Shown one piece after another: positions 38,243-48,866 of a DNA stretch of 64,000 nt. The translations under genes were made by a program, and so were the position numbers. The notes beneath the pieces are model-generated. The model made no database searches and was not told the origin of the DNA. It saw only the letters and a program-made list of their open reading frames with translations. Positions within the stretch are counted from its first letter, which is position 1. Each line of letters opens with the position of its first letter. Origin of the DNA: Streptomyces longwoodensis (GTDB lineage Bacteria; Actinomycetota; Actinomycetes; Streptomycetales; Streptomycetaceae); NCBI RefSeq assembly GCF_001514125.1, contig NZ_KQ948561.1, positions 62,001 through 126,000 of the forward strand, read 5' to 3'.

Positions 38243-39109
38243 TCAGGCCGGCCGCAGGTGGACGATGTCGCCCGCGCCCACCGGCTCCCGCAGGCCGTCC
38301 GGCGTCGCCAGGACCAGGCGGCCGTCGCCGTCGACCGCGATCGCCTCGCCGACCACCGACCGGTCCCCGGGCAGCTCCGCCCGCACCGTGCGGCCCAGCG
38401 TCGCGCAGCCCGCCGCGTACGTCTCCTGCACGCCGCTGGGGCCGGGGTCGCCGTCGGCCGCGCGCCAGCGCCCGTACCAGTCCTCCAGGGACCGCAGGAC
38501 GGCCCGCAGCAGCGGGTCCCGGTCCGTGGTGACCGCTCCGGCCAGCGCGAGGGAGCCGGCCTGCGGCACGGGCAGTTCCCCGGCGCGCAGGGAGACGTTC
38601 ACGCCGACGCCGACGACCACCCCGTCGGGGCCGGCCCGCTCCGCGAGAATGCCGCCGGCCTTGCGCTCCTCGCCGCCGACGGTCACCAGCAGGTCGTTGG
38701 GCCACTTCAGGGCCGTGTCGACGCCGGCCGCCCGGGACAGGCCCGTCGCCACGGCGACCCCGGTCAGCAGCGGCAGCCAGCCCCAGCGGGCCACCGGCAC
38801 CTCGGCCGGGCGCAGGTACACGGAGAAGAACAGCCCCGAGCGGGCCGGCGCCGACCAGCGGCGGTCCAGACGGCCCCGGCCCGCCGTCTGCTCCTCGGCG
38901 ACCAGGACCGCGCCCTCGGCCGCCGTCCCGGCCGCGACCCGCGCCACCAGGTCGCTGTTGGTGGAGCCGGTGCGCTGGACCACCTCGATCCCGGACCACA
39001 GCCCGCCCTCGCGGACGAGGCCCCGGCGCAGGGCCGTCACGCCGAGGGGCGGGCGTTCGAGGTCGGACCACCGGCTGCTGTTCGCGTCTGCTGCATCTCG
39101 CGGCGTCAT
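38243..39109 (-). CDS. birA: Biotin-[acetyl-CoA carboxylase] ligase
   Basis: The protein is 288 aa. The biotin/AMP-binding loop is TAGRGRLDRRW, here GRGRLDRRW, near residue 80. LKWPNDLLV and KAGGILAE are also conserved. There is no N-terminal helix-turn-helix, so this is a group I ligase that biotinylates carboxylases but does not regulate transcription. Its targets are encoded next door (AccA at 42794). It is divergent from pccB. Confidence 0.93.
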   Translation of the reverse strand: MTPRDAADANSSRWSDLERPPLGVTALRRGLVREGGLWSGIEVVQRTGSTNSDLVARVAAGTAAEGAVLVAEEQTAGRGRLDRRWSAPARSGLFFSVYLRPAEVPVARWGWLPLLTGVAVATGLSRAAGVDTALKWPNDLLVTVGGEERKAGGILAERAGPDGVVVGVGVNVSLRAGELPVPQAGSLALAGAVTTDRDPLLRAVLRSLEDWYGRWRAADGDPGPSGVQETYAAGCATLGRTVRAELPGDRSVVGEAIAVDGDGRLVLATPDGLREPVGAGDIVHLRPA

Positions 39110-39140
39110 GCAAGCCACCCTAGGTGTGGTAAACGCCGCA

Positions 39141-39169
39141 CTGCCGATCCGGAGGGCCACCACTACGCT
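39141..39169 (+). promoter_or_regulatory. Candidate pccB promoter
   Basis: CTGCCG (39141-39146) and TACGCT (39164-39169) are spaced by 17 bp in the birA-pccB divergent gap. The start point would be near 39176, leaving a leader of about 44 bases with GGGAG before the ATG. Confidence 0.45.
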
Positions 39170-39219
39170 ACGGATGAGTAACCGTCCCCCCTTTTGAGCA
39201 GGCAGGGAGCCGCATCCCG

Positions 39220-40833
<1,614 letters not shown>

Positions 40834-40842
40834 GGAGTCGCT

Positions 40843-41052
40843 GTGACCATCAAGGTCGTCCGGGGCAACCCGACCCCCGAGGAGCTCGCCGCCGCCCTGG
40901 CGGTGGTCCGGGCCCGCGCCGCCGCGGCAGCGGCACAGCCGAGCGGCGCGGAACCCCCGAGGGCCGCGTGGTCCGACCCGTCCCGCATCGCCCACCGCCG
41001 CGTCCCCCGCCCCGGCCCCACGTCCTGGAGCCGCACGTACTGGCCGGGCTAG
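40843..41052 (+). CDS. pccE: Acyl-CoA carboxylase epsilon subunit
   Basis: The protein is 69 aa with a GTG start and AAGGAG upstream. IKVVRGNPTPEELAAALAV is the signature of the actinobacterial epsilon subunit, and the tail ends in Trp-containing PTSWSRTYWPG. The subunit stabilises the AccA-PccB complex and raises its activity. The gene lies nine bases after pccB in the same operon. A run of 10 C residues follows the stop (41058-41067), so the sequence there should be treated with care. Confidence 0.9.
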   Translation: MTIKVVRGNPTPEELAAALAVVRARAAAAAAQPSGAEPPRAAWSDPSRIAHRRVPRPGPTSWSRTYWPG

Positions 41053-41090
41053 GCCTGCCCCCCCCCCGGCCCCCCGGCTCCCCGGCGAGT

Positions 41091-41106
41091 TGAGTACGCG
41101 TACTCA
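41091..41106. promoter_or_regulatory. Perfect 16-bp palindrome TGAGTACGCGTACTCA
   Basis: The site lies 35 bases upstream of a 42-codon membrane-protein gene, between pccE and maf. Perfect symmetry and central CG suggest a dimeric regulator. The regulator is unknown to me. Confidence 0.5.
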
Positions 41107-41141
41107 GGCGCGAGCCCGCCCGGAGGGCGCACGCTGGGGGA

Positions 41142-41270
41142 ATGCTGTGGCAAGACCGCGACGACGAGCCGCCGAAGGAACTGCGCGACACGCAGGACAT
41201 GCTTCGGCGGCTCGGCTTCCTCATGGCCCTGGCCATGTTCCTGATCATGATCGTGATCGGTCTCAGGTGA
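41142..41270 (+). CDS. 42-aa membrane protein upstream of maf
   Basis: The frame encodes MLWQDRDDEPPKELRDTQD, then a hydrophobic span of about 19 residues (LGFLMALAMFLIMIVIGL) and a terminal Arg. GGGGGA lies four bases before the ATG. It is too short for standard gene callers but has the codon bias, ribosome site and topology of a real gene. It sits 32 bases before maf and 89 after pccE, so it may be co-transcribed with maf. Function unknown. Confidence 0.7.
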   Translation: MLWQDRDDEPPKELRDTQDMLRRLGFLMALAMFLIMIVIGLR

Positions 41271-41302
41271 GCCGGACGGCCGACGCTGACTAACCTGATC
41301 GC

Positions 41303-41923
41303 ATGACCGAGATGCACCGCAGGCGACTCGTGCTCGCCTCCCAGTCCCCCGCCCGGCTGGGCCTGCTGCGCCAGGCCGGTTTCGCTCCCGAGGTGATCGT
41401 CAGCGGGGTCGACGAGGACGCCGTCAGCGCCCCGAGCCCCGCCGAGCTGGCCCTGGCCCTGGCCGAGGCGAAGGCGTCCGTCGTGGCCGCCCGCCCGGAC
41501 GTGAAGGGCGCCCTGGTGATCGGCTGCGACTCGGTGCTGGACCTGGACGGCCAGGCGCTCGGCAAGCCCGCCGACGCCGAGGAGGCGACCGCCCGCTGGA
41601 AGGCGATGCGCGGCCGCGCGGGCACCCTGCAGACCGGGCACTGCGTCTACGACACGACGAGCGGACGGTACGCCTCCGCCACCGCGTCCACGGTCGTGCA
41701 CTTCGGCGACCCCACGGACGAGGAGATCGCCGCCTACGTCGCCTCGGGCGAACCCCTCCACGTCGCCGGGGCGTTCACCCTCGACGGCCGTTCGGCGCCG
41801 TTCGTGGACCGCATCGACGGCGACCACGGCAACGTGATCGGGCTGAGCCTGCCCCTGCTGCGCCGGCTGCTCGCGCAGCTCGGCGTGGGCATCACGGAGT
41901 TGTGGGCGCCGGCGGAGGACTGA
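41303..41923 (+). CDS. maf: Maf-type nucleoside triphosphate pyrophosphatase
   Basis: The protein is 206 aa. The Maf signature [11 protein letters not shown] is at residues about 12-22, followed by VIGCDSVL and QTGHCVYD. Maf proteins hydrolyse dTTP/UTP or modified NTPs to monophosphates and thereby clean the nucleotide pool. The length and single domain are normal. The 3' end overlaps the convergent membrane-protein gene by 32 bases. Confidence 0.93.
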   Translation: MTEMHRRRLVLASQSPARLGLLRQAGFAPEVIVSGVDEDAVSAPSPAELALALAEAKASVVAARPDVKGALVIGCDSVLDLDGQALGKPADAEEATARWKAMRGRAGTLQTGHCVYDTTSGRYASATASTVVHFGDPTDEEIAAYVASGEPLHVAGAFTLDGRSAPFVDRIDGDHGNVIGLSLPLLRRLLAQLGVGITELWAPAED

Positions 41924-42401
41924 CCGGGGAGCCGCCGTCGCCCCGGGGGTCCCCGGGGCCCGCGGGCGCGTCCTGGGGCCCCGCGGGGCCACCCGGGGCC
42001 GCTCCGGCCGCGGGACGGTCGTACGTCATCAGGAGCAGCACGATGAGGGCGAGGACGACGACCATGTACAGGAACGCCGGCCAGCCCATCAGGCTCCAGG
42101 CGAAGGCGCCCAGCAGGGCGTGCACCACGGCGGCGCTGACGAGCAGGACCCGCCCGAGGCCGGCCGGCGGGCGGTCGCGGACCGCGACGAGCAGGGCGAC
42201 CAGCCCGCAGGCGGCGAAGTAGAGGCCGAAGACCACGCCGCCGATCTTGGACGACGTCGACATGGTGTCCGGGTCGAGGCCGGCCAGGGACATGTCCTGG
42301 CGGTCGACGACCACCCCGAGGAACCAGTTCACCGCGGCGATGCCGAGCGCCTCCAGCAGGAGGACGACCGCCACGATCCACGCCACCGGCCTGCGCACCA
42401 C
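41892..42401 (-). CDS. Four-span integral membrane protein, unknown function
   Basis: The protein is 169 aa. Four hydrophobic segments are visible, at about residues 7-30, 53-72, 83-100 and 104-125 ([69 protein letters not shown]). The C-terminal tail of about 40 residues is Pro/Gly/Ala-rich. I recognise no family beyond a Streptomyces integral membrane protein. Its end overlaps maf by 32 bases, tail to tail. Confidence 0.75.
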   Translation of the reverse strand: MVRRPVAWIVAVVLLLEALGIAAVNWFLGVVVDRQDMSLAGLDPDTMSTSSKIGGVVFGLYFAACGLVALLVAVRDRPPAGLGRVLLVSAAVVHALLGAFAWSLMGWPAFLYMVVVLALIVLLLMTYDRPAAGAAPGGPAGPQDAPAGPGDPRGDGGSPVSPPPAPTTP

Positions 42402-42793
42402 CGGTCCCCACCCACTTCCGAGCCGTCCGCGCCCTCCGGCGCCCTTCGAGCAGAACTCCTGTTACCCCAAGTACGTTCGAGACAGCGTGAACGCTACTAA
42501 CGGGTAAACCGGGGGACAAGACTTGCGGCGCGGGCAAAGAATCATTGGGCCATTCGTAGGGACTCCACAAAGAAACAGAGTGGGCCGCAGCACGCTCTCA
42601 CAGAGACCTTGGCCACACGGGGAGGCTAGGGTTTGCCCGAGGAGTCCTGCGTATCGCCGTACTACAAGGGATTTCGGGGGTCGAGCGAGCCTCGCATCAC
42701 GCTCCGTGTGGGCAAGCTCACCTTTGGGGACGACTCGTAGTGCCGTGTCGGCAGTCCCTAAACTCGGCTTGTTTCAAGGAGGGAGCCTCAATC
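42402..42793. other. Long 5' region of accA
   Basis: This 392-bp gap has clearly lower GC than its surroundings. A -10-like TAAACT at 42759-42764 is the nearest candidate promoter, with a start point near 42771 and the AAGGAGGGAG ribosome site at 42777-42786. GTTACC (near 42459) and GGGTAAAC (near 42500) form loose mirror halves 35 bases apart. I found no coding frame with a ribosome site or known riboswitch pattern. The length suggests several regulator sites for this central carboxylase gene. Confidence 0.5.
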
Positions 42794-44569
42794 GTGCGCA
42801 AGGTGCTCATCGCCAACCGTGGCGAAATCGCAGTCCGCGTGGCCCGGGCCTGCCGGGATGCCGGTATCGCGAGCGTGGCCGTCTACGCCGACCCGGACCG
42901 GGACGCTCTGCATGTCCGCGCCGCGGATGAGGCGTTCGCCCTGGGCGGTGACACTCCGGCGACCAGTTATCTGGTGATCGACAAGATCCTGGACGCCGCC
43001 CGGGAATCCGGCGCGGACGCCATCCATCCGGGCTACGGCTTCCTCTCGGAGAACGCCGAGTTCGCCCAGGCGGTCCTCGACGCGGGCCTGATCTGGATCG
43101 GCCCGCCCCCGCAGGCCATCCGCGACCTCGGCGACAAGGTCGCCGCCCGGCACATCGCCCAGCGCGCCGGCGCGCCGCTGGTCGCCGGCACCCCCGACCC
43201 GGTCTCCGGCGCGGAGGAGGTCGTCGCCTTCGCCAAGGAGCACGGCCTGCCCATCGCGATCAAGGCCGCCTTCGGCGGCGGCGGCCGCGGCCTGAAGGTC
43301 GCCCGCACCCTGGAGGAGGTCCCGGAGCTGTACGACTCCGCGGTGCGCGAGGCGGTGGCCGCGTTCGGCCGCGGCGAGTGCTTCGTGGAGCGCTACCTGG
43401 ACCGCCCCCGGCACGTGGAGACCCAGTGCCTCGCCGACAAGCACGGCAACGTGGTCGTCGTCTCCACCCGTGACTGCTCGCTGCAGCGCCGCCACCAGAA
43501 GCTCGTCGAGGAGGCGCCCGCGCCGTTCCTGAGCGAGGAGCAGGTCGCGGAGCTGTACCGCGCCTCCAAGGCGATCCTGAAGGAGGCCCACTACGAGGGC
43601 GCGGGGACCTGCGAGTTCCTCGTCGGCCAGGACGGCACGATCTCCTTCCTGGAGGTCAACACCCGTCTGCAGGTCGAGCACCCGGTGACCGAGGAGGTCG
43701 CCGGCATCGACCTGGTGCGCGAGATGTTCCGCATCGCCGACGGCGAGGAGCTCGGCTACGGCGACCCCGAACTGCGCGGCCACTCCTTCGAGTTCCGCAT
43801 CAACGGCGAGGACCCGGGCCGCAACTTCCTGCCGGCCCCCGGCACGGTCACCCGGTTCGAGGCCCCGTCCGGCCCGGGCGTGCGCCTGGACGCGGGCGTG
43901 GAGTCCGGCTCCGTGATCGGCCCCGCCTGGGACTCCCTGCTGGCCAAGCTGATCGTCAGCGGCCGCACCCGCAAGGAGGCCCTGGAGCGGGCGGCCCGCG
44001 CGCTGGACGAGTTCCAGGTCGAGGGCATGGCCACCGCCATCCCGTTCCACCGCACGGTGGTCCGCGACCCGGCGTTCGCCCCGGAACTGACCGGTTCCCA
44101 GGATCCGTTCACGGTGCACACCCGGTGGATCGAGACCGAGTTCGTCAACGACATCAAGCCCTTCACCGCGCCGGCCGACGCCGAGGCGGACGAGGAGGCG
44201 GCCGGGCGCGAGACGGTCGTCGTCGAGGTCGGCGGCAAGCGCCTGGAGGTCTCCCTCCCGTCGTCCCTGGGCATGAGCCTGGCCCGCACCGGTCTGGCGG
44301 CCGGCGCCAAGCCCAAGCGCCGCGCGGCCAAGAAGTCCGGCCCCGTCGCCTCCGGCGACACCCTCGCCTCCCCCATGCAGGGCACCATCGTCAAGGTGGC
44401 CGTGGAGGAGGGCCAGGAGGTCAAGGAGGGCGACCTGGTGGTCGTCCTGGAGGCCATGAAGATGGAGCAGCCCCTCAACGCCCACAAGAGCGGCACCATC
44501 AAGGGCCTCAGCGCCGAGATCGGCGCCTCGGTGACGTCGGGCGCGGCGATCTGCGAGATCGCCGACTGA
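42794..44569 (+). CDS. accA: Acyl-CoA carboxylase alpha subunit (biotin carboxylase + BCCP)
   Basis: The protein is 591 aa. Biotin carboxylase motifs in order: [14 protein letters not shown] at the N-terminus, [10 protein letters not shown], the ATP-grasp glycine loop [12 protein letters not shown] near 160, and [16 protein letters not shown] near 290. The BCCP domain ends the protein, with the biotinylated lysine in EAMKMEQ near residue 560. It carboxylates biotin and feeds the beta subunits, here presumably PccB. Start GTG 42794 follows AAGGAGGGAG by about seven bases. Length matches S. coelicolor AccA1/AccA2. Confidence 0.94.
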   Translation: MRKVLIANRGEIAVRVARACRDAGIASVAVYADPDRDALHVRAADEAFALGGDTPATSYLVIDKILDAARESGADAIHPGYGFLSENAEFAQAVLDAGLIWIGPPPQAIRDLGDKVAARHIAQRAGAPLVAGTPDPVSGAEEVVAFAKEHGLPIAIKAAFGGGGRGLKVARTLEEVPELYDSAVREAVAAFGRGECFVERYLDRPRHVETQCLADKHGNVVVVSTRDCSLQRRHQKLVEEAPAPFLSEEQVAELYRASKAILKEAHYEGAGTCEFLVGQDGTISFLEVNTRLQVEHPVTEEVAGIDLVREMFRIADGEELGYGDPELRGHSFEFRINGEDPGRNFLPAPGTVTRFEAPSGPGVRLDAGVESGSVIGPAWDSLLAKLIVSGRTRKEALERAARALDEFQVEGMATAIPFHRTVVRDPAFAPELTGSQDPFTVHTRWIETEFVNDIKPFTAPADAEADEEAAGRETVVVEVGGKRLEVSLPSSLGMSLARTGLAAGAKPKRRAAKKSGPVASGDTLASPMQGTIVKVAVEEGQEVKEGDLVVVLEAMKMEQPLNAHKSGTIKGLSAEIGASVTSGAAICEIAD

Positions 44570-44588
44570 TCCGCCCGCACCCCGCTCA

Positions 44589-44624
44589 CGGTTCCCCGCG
44601 TCCTCCCCAGGGCGCGGGGAACCG
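44589..44624. terminator. Terminator hairpin, accA / DeoR regulator
   Basis: A perfect 12-bp stem (44589-44600 with 44613-44624) around a 12-base loop lies between the convergent accA and DeoR-family genes. Confidence 0.8.
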
Positions 44625-44673
44625 CGCGTTCGGGGTGAGGCGCCGTCCGGACGTCCGGCGCCCTCCCGGCGGG

Positions 44674-45642
44674 TCAGCGGCGGCGCATGTCCGCGACGCG
44701 GGCCCGTTCCTGGGGGGCCGGCTGGTCGCGGTCCCGCTCGCCCAGGGCGGTGGCGGCGCGGAGTCCCGGGCCGCGGCGCGGCGCGGGCAGGGGCACGTCC
44801 TGGCGGTGCCGGCGGGTCGCCGGGCCGCCGTCACCGCCCTGGCTGCCGTTTCCCGACGGGGTGGCCCCCGCCACGGCGATCTGGACGCCCTGGTCGGCCA
44901 GGGCCTGGAGCTCGGTCTGGGCCCGGTCGTCGTGCGCCGGGGGCTCGTCCGTCACCAGGCGGGTGATGAGGTCCGTCGGCACGGTCTGGAACATGGTGTC
45001 GGTGCCCAGCTTGGTGTGGTCGGCGAGGACCACGACCTCCGCGGCGGCCTGCACGAGCGCGCGGTCCACCGAGGCGGAGAGCATGTTGGACGTGGACAGG
45101 CCGCGCTCGGCGGTCAGACCGCTGCCCGACAGGAAGGCCCGGGACACCCGCAGTCCCTGCAGGGACTGTTCGGCCCCGCTGCCGACGAGGGCGTAGTTGG
45201 AGCCGCGCAGGGTGCCGCCGGTCATCACGACCTCGACGCGGTTGGCGTGGGCCAGGGCCTGGGCCACCAGCAGGGAGTTGGTGACGACGGTCAGCCCGGG
45301 GACGCGGGCCAGCCGGCGCGCGAGCTCCTGGGTGGTGGTCCCCGCCCCGACCACGATGGCCTCGCCCTCTTCGACGAAGGTGGCGGCGAGGTCGGCGATG
45401 GCCGTCTTCTCGGCGGTCGCGAGATGGGACTTCTGCGGAAAGCCGGACTCCCGCGTGAACCCGCCCGGCAGTACCGCACCGCCGTGCCGGCGGTCGAGGA
45501 GTCCTTCTGCCTCCAGTGCGCGCACGTCCCGCCGTACGGTCACTTCGGAGGTCTGGACGACGCGGGCGAGCTCCCGGAGCGATACGGCCCCGTTCGCGCG
45601 CACCATTTCGAGGATCAATTGACGACGTTCTGCAGCGAACAC
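44674..45642 (-). CDS. DeoR-family transcriptional regulator
   Basis: The protein is 322 aa with a GTG start. The N-terminal helix-turn-helix (about residues 5-58) includes RRQLILEMVRANGAVSLREL and TSEVTVRRDVRALEAEGLL (key VTVRRDV). The sugar-phosphate sensor domain follows (about 75-230), with TTTQELARRL and FLSGSGLTAERGLS. The last 70 residues are Gly/Arg/Pro-rich and probably disordered. DeoR proteins sense phosphorylated sugars. Its place near punA and deoC makes it one candidate for their control, though their shared operator looks more LacI-like. Confidence 0.88.
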   Translation of the reverse strand: MFAAERRQLILEMVRANGAVSLRELARVVQTSEVTVRRDVRALEAEGLLDRRHGGAVLPGGFTRESGFPQKSHLATAEKTAIADLAATFVEEGEAIVVGAGTTTQELARRLARVPGLTVVTNSLLVAQALAHANRVEVVMTGGTLRGSNYALVGSGAEQSLQGLRVSRAFLSGSGLTAERGLSTSNMLSASVDRALVQAAAEVVVLADHTKLGTDTMFQTVPTDLITRLVTDEPPAHDDRAQTELQALADQGVQIAVAGATPSGNGSQGGDGGPATRRHRQDVPLPAPRRGPGLRAATALGERDRDQPAPQERARVADMRRR

Positions 45643-45831
45643 GAAACTGACAGTAACGCGGGCGACCGTCTGCTTTCAGCTCTTTGCGCCGAATAACAGA
45701 AGTTGTCCGCACGGTGGGGCGGGAAGTGGTATAGGGGTCGAATTACCCCTGTCGTACCCCCGTCGCCGCCCGCCCGGGCCCCGTGCGCCCCGCCCGGCCC
45801 CCGCCGACCTGCGGGGGAGCCGGTGTCGCGG

Positions 45832-47280
45832 TCAGACCTCGCCGGCCGTCTTCCGGGTGTGCAACTGCCGTGCCACTTCCGCGATCGAGCCCGAAAGGGA
45901 CGGGTACACGGTGAAGGCGTTCGCGATCTGTTCGACCGTCAGGTTGTTGTCGACGGCGATCGAGATGGGGTGGATCAGTTCCGAGGCGCGGGGCGCCACG
46001 ACCACGCCGCCGACCACGATGCCGGTGCCCGGGCGGCAGAAGATCTTGACGAAGCCGTCGCGGATGCCCTGCATCTTGGCGCGCGGGTTGCGCAGCAGCG
46101 GCAGCTTGACCACGCGGGCGTCGATCTTGCCGCCGTCCACGTCCGCCTGGGTGTAGCCCACGGTGGCGATCTCGGGGTCGGTGAAGACGTTCGAGGAGAC
46201 CGTCTTGAGGTTGAGCGGGGCCACCGCGTCGCCCAGGAAGTGGTACATGGCGATGCGGCCCTGCATGGCGGCGACGGACGCGAGGGCGAAGACCCCGGTC
46301 ACGTCACCGGCGGCGTACACGCCCGGAGCGGTCGTGCGGGAGACCTTGTCGGTCCAGATGTGGCCCGACTCGCGCACCTTGACGCCGGCCTCCTCCAGGC
46401 CGAGCCCCTCGCTGTTGGGGATGGCGCCGACGGCCATGAGGCAGTGGCTGCCGGTGATGACCCGGCCGTCGGCGAGGGTGACCTCCACCCGGTCCCCGAC
46501 GCGCTTGGCGGACTGCGCGCGGGAGCGGGCCATGACGTTCATCCCGCGGCGGCGGAAGACGTCCTCCAGGACGGCGGCGGCGTCCGGGTCCTCGCCGGGC
46601 AGCACGCGGTCGCGGGAGGAGACCAGGGTGACCTTGGAGCCGAGGGCCTGGTAGGCGCCGGCGAACTCGGCGCCGGTCACGCCGGAGCCGACCACGATCA
46701 GCTCGTCGGGCAGCTCGGTGAGGTCGTAGACCTGGGTCCAGTTGAGGATGCGCTCGCCGTCCGGCTGGGCGTCGGGCAGTTCGCGCGGGTGACCGCCGGT
46801 GGCGAGCAGCACGGCGTCGGCGGTGAGGGTCTCCTCGGTGCCGTCGGCGGCGGTGACGACGACCTTGCGGGAGCCGTCGAGGGACTGCATGCCCTCCAGC
46901 CGGCCGCGGCCGCGCAGCACCCGGGCGCCGGCCCGGGTGACGGAGGCGGTGATGTCGTGCGACTGGGCGAGCGCGAGGCGCTTCACCCGGCGGTTGACCT
47001 TGCCCAGGTCCACGCCGACCACCCGGGCCGCCTGCTCCAGCGGCGGGGTGTCGTCGGCGACGATGATGCCCAGCTCCTCGTAGGAGGAGTCGAAGGTGGT
47101 CATCACCTCGGCCGTGGCGATCAGGGTCTTCGACGGCACGCAGTCGGTCAGCACCGACGCCCCGCCCAGACCGTCGCAGTCCACGACGGTCACCTCCGCG
47201 CCGAGCTGCGCGGCCACCAGCGCCGCTTCGTAGCCGCCGGGTCCGCCACCGATGATCACGATCCGAGTCACGTACCCCAT
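45832..47280 (-). CDS. NAD(P)H-quinone dehydrogenase, LpdA-type flavoprotein
   Basis: The protein is 482 aa. The FAD motif is IVIIGGGPGGYEAALVAAQLG (key GGGPGGYEAA) near residues 8-27, the NAD(P) motif VVGSGVTGAEFA, and the late VYAAGDVTG. It has the overall fold of dihydrolipoamide dehydrogenase, but the redox disulphide site reads GGASVLTDCVPSK: the first cysteine is Ser42 and only Cys47 remains. It therefore cannot do disulphide exchange. M. tuberculosis LpdA (Rv3303c) shares this trait and reduces quinones. ATG 47280 or GTG 47271 may be the start. Confidence 0.88.
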   Translation of the reverse strand: MGYVTRIVIIGGGPGGYEAALVAAQLGAEVTVVDCDGLGGASVLTDCVPSKTLIATAEVMTTFDSSYEELGIIVADDTPPLEQAARVVGVDLGKVNRRVKRLALAQSHDITASVTRAGARVLRGRGRLEGMQSLDGSRKVVVTAADGTEETLTADAVLLATGGHPRELPDAQPDGERILNWTQVYDLTELPDELIVVGSGVTGAEFAGAYQALGSKVTLVSSRDRVLPGEDPDAAAVLEDVFRRRGMNVMARSRAQSAKRVGDRVEVTLADGRVITGSHCLMAVGAIPNSEGLGLEEAGVKVRESGHIWTDKVSRTTAPGVYAAGDVTGVFALASVAAMQGRIAMYHFLGDAVAPLNLKTVSSNVFTDPEIATVGYTQADVDGGKIDARVVKLPLLRNPRAKMQGIRDGFVKIFCRPGTGIVVGGVVVAPRASELIHPISIAVDNNLTVEQIANAFTVYPSLSGSIAEVARQLHTRKTAGEV

Positions 47281-47383
47281 TGTCCCGCACGCTTCAACGT
47301 GCTTCCGCACGGGGGCGCCGGGAGGGGTACCGGGTGCCCCTGGGGCACGGGTGGCGCGCGGGCCGCTGCCGTACCCTCGTCGC

Positions 47384-47821
47384 ATGTCGCTCTACGCCGC
47401 GTACGCCGGCAATCTCGACGCCCGGCTGATGACGCGCCGCGCCCCGCACTCGCCGCTGCGCGCCACCGGCTGGCTGAACGGCTGGCGGCTCACCTTCGGC
47501 GGCGAGCACATGGGCTGGGAGGGCGCGCTGGCGACGCTGGTCGAGGACCCGGTGTCCCAGGTCTTCGTGGCGTTGTACGACATCGCCCCGATGGACGAGG
47601 ACTCGCTGGACCGCTGGGAGGGCGTCGGTCTCGGCATATACCGCCGGGTCCGGGTGCGGGCGCACACCCTGGACGGCGAGGAGAACGCGTGGGCGTACGT
47701 CCTCGACGGCTACGAGGGCGGCCTGCCGTCGGCCCGCTACCTCGGGGAGCTCGCCGACGCGGCGGAGTCGGCCGGAGCGCCGTACGACTACGTGATGGAG
47801 CTGCGCAAGCGCCCCTGCTGA
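47384..47821 (+). CDS. Gamma-glutamylcyclotransferase-like protein
   Basis: The protein is 145 aa. The N-terminal [12 protein letters not shown] is the YGSNL-type substrate loop, and GWRLTFGG and [18 protein letters not shown] follow, the latter with the acidic catalytic residue region. The family cleaves gamma-glutamyl amines or amino acids to 5-oxoproline. The natural substrate in Streptomyces is unclear. It is divergent from LpdA and upstream of punA. Confidence 0.8.
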   Translation: MSLYAAYAGNLDARLMTRRAPHSPLRATGWLNGWRLTFGGEHMGWEGALATLVEDPVSQVFVALYDIAPMDEDSLDRWEGVGLGIYRRVRVRAHTLDGEENAWAYVLDGYEGGLPSARYLGELADAAESAGAPYDYVMELRKRPC

Positions 47822-47905
47822 CGTCCGGGCGGGCCGGCCCGCGGGGCGTGCCGCGGCTCGTTGGAAACGACAAGACAACGATCGCCTTCCCGTGCGCTCT
47901 GTCAT

Positions 47906-47917
47906 CTACGCGCGTAG
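47906..47917. promoter_or_regulatory. Operator CTACGCGCGTAG upstream of punA
   Basis: A perfect 12-bp palindrome, preceded by AT to give ATCTACGCGCGTAG, lies over the -35 position of punA. The -10 is TACCCT (47930-47935), and its start point falls on the punA GTG at 47943. The same 12 bases occur in the deoC promoter at 52752-52763. Central CG and strict symmetry recall LacI-family sites. Confidence 0.65.
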
Positions 47918-47942
47918 GCCGGGACCGGCTACCCTCATCGGC

Positions 47943-48767
47943 GTGAACGCATCTCTTCTCCCGGACGACATCCAGGGCGACCCCCTCGCGGCCGCCGACG
48001 CCGCCGCCGCGCGCCTGCGCGCACTGACGGGCGCCGAGACCCACGACGTCGCCCTCGTGATGGGCTCCGGCTGGGCCCCGGCGGTGGACGCCCTGGGCGC
48101 CCCCGACGCCGAGCTCCAGGTCACCGAGCTGCCCGCCTTCCCGCCGCCGGCGGTGGAGGGCCACGGGGGCAAGATCCGCTCGTACCGCATCGGCGACAAG
48201 CGGGCGCTGGTCTTCCTCGGCCGTACGCACTTCTACGAGGGCCGGGGCGTCGCGGCGGTCGCGCACGGGGTGCGCACCGCGGTGTCCGCCGGCTGCAAGA
48301 CGATCGTGCTGACCAACGGCTGCGGCGGTCTGCGCGAGGGCATGCGTCCCGGGCAGCCCGTCCTGATCAGCGACCACATCAACCTGACGGCGACCTCGCC
48401 GATCGTCGGGGCGAACTTCGTGGACCTGACCGACCTGTACTCGCCGCGGCTGCGCGCCCTGTGCAAGGAGATCGACCCGACGCTGGAGGAGGGCGTGTAC
48501 GCCCAGTTCCCCGGCCCGCACTACGAGACGCCGGCGGAGATCCGGATGGCGCGGGTCATCGGGGCCGACCTGGTGGGCATGTCGACGGTGCTCGAGGCCA
48601 TCGCGGCGCGCGAGGCCGGGGCCGAGGTGCTGGGGATCTCGCTGGTCACCAACCTCGCCGCCGGGATGACCGGGGAGCCGCTGAACCACGAGGAGGTCCT
48701 CCAGGCGGGCCGCGACAGCGCCACCCGCATGGGCTCCCTGCTGGCCCAGCTGCTCGGCCGCCTGTAG
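47943..48767 (+). CDS. punA: Purine nucleoside phosphorylase
   Basis: The protein is 274 aa. Trimeric (class II) PNP motifs are visible: [28 protein letters not shown], and near the end [16 protein letters not shown] and [15 protein letters not shown]. It splits purine ribo- and deoxyribonucleosides with phosphate to base plus (deoxy)ribose-1-phosphate. GTG 47943 is probably leaderless. A mutase able to use the pentose phosphate follows 100 bases downstream. Confidence 0.93.
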   Translation: MNASLLPDDIQGDPLAAADAAAARLRALTGAETHDVALVMGSGWAPAVDALGAPDAELQVTELPAFPPPAVEGHGGKIRSYRIGDKRALVFLGRTHFYEGRGVAAVAHGVRTAVSAGCKTIVLTNGCGGLREGMRPGQPVLISDHINLTATSPIVGANFVDLTDLYSPRLRALCKEIDPTLEEGVYAQFPGPHYETPAEIRMARVIGADLVGMSTVLEAIAAREAGAEVLGISLVTNLAAGMTGEPLNHEEVLQAGRDSATRMGSLLAQLLGRL

Positions 48768-48866
48768 CCCCGGCGCCAGGGGGCCCGGTCGGCCCCCTGG
48801 TCCCCGGACGGTCCGAACGACGGGCCCCGACGGCCCACCGCACCCACACGAGAGGCTGACCCCGAC

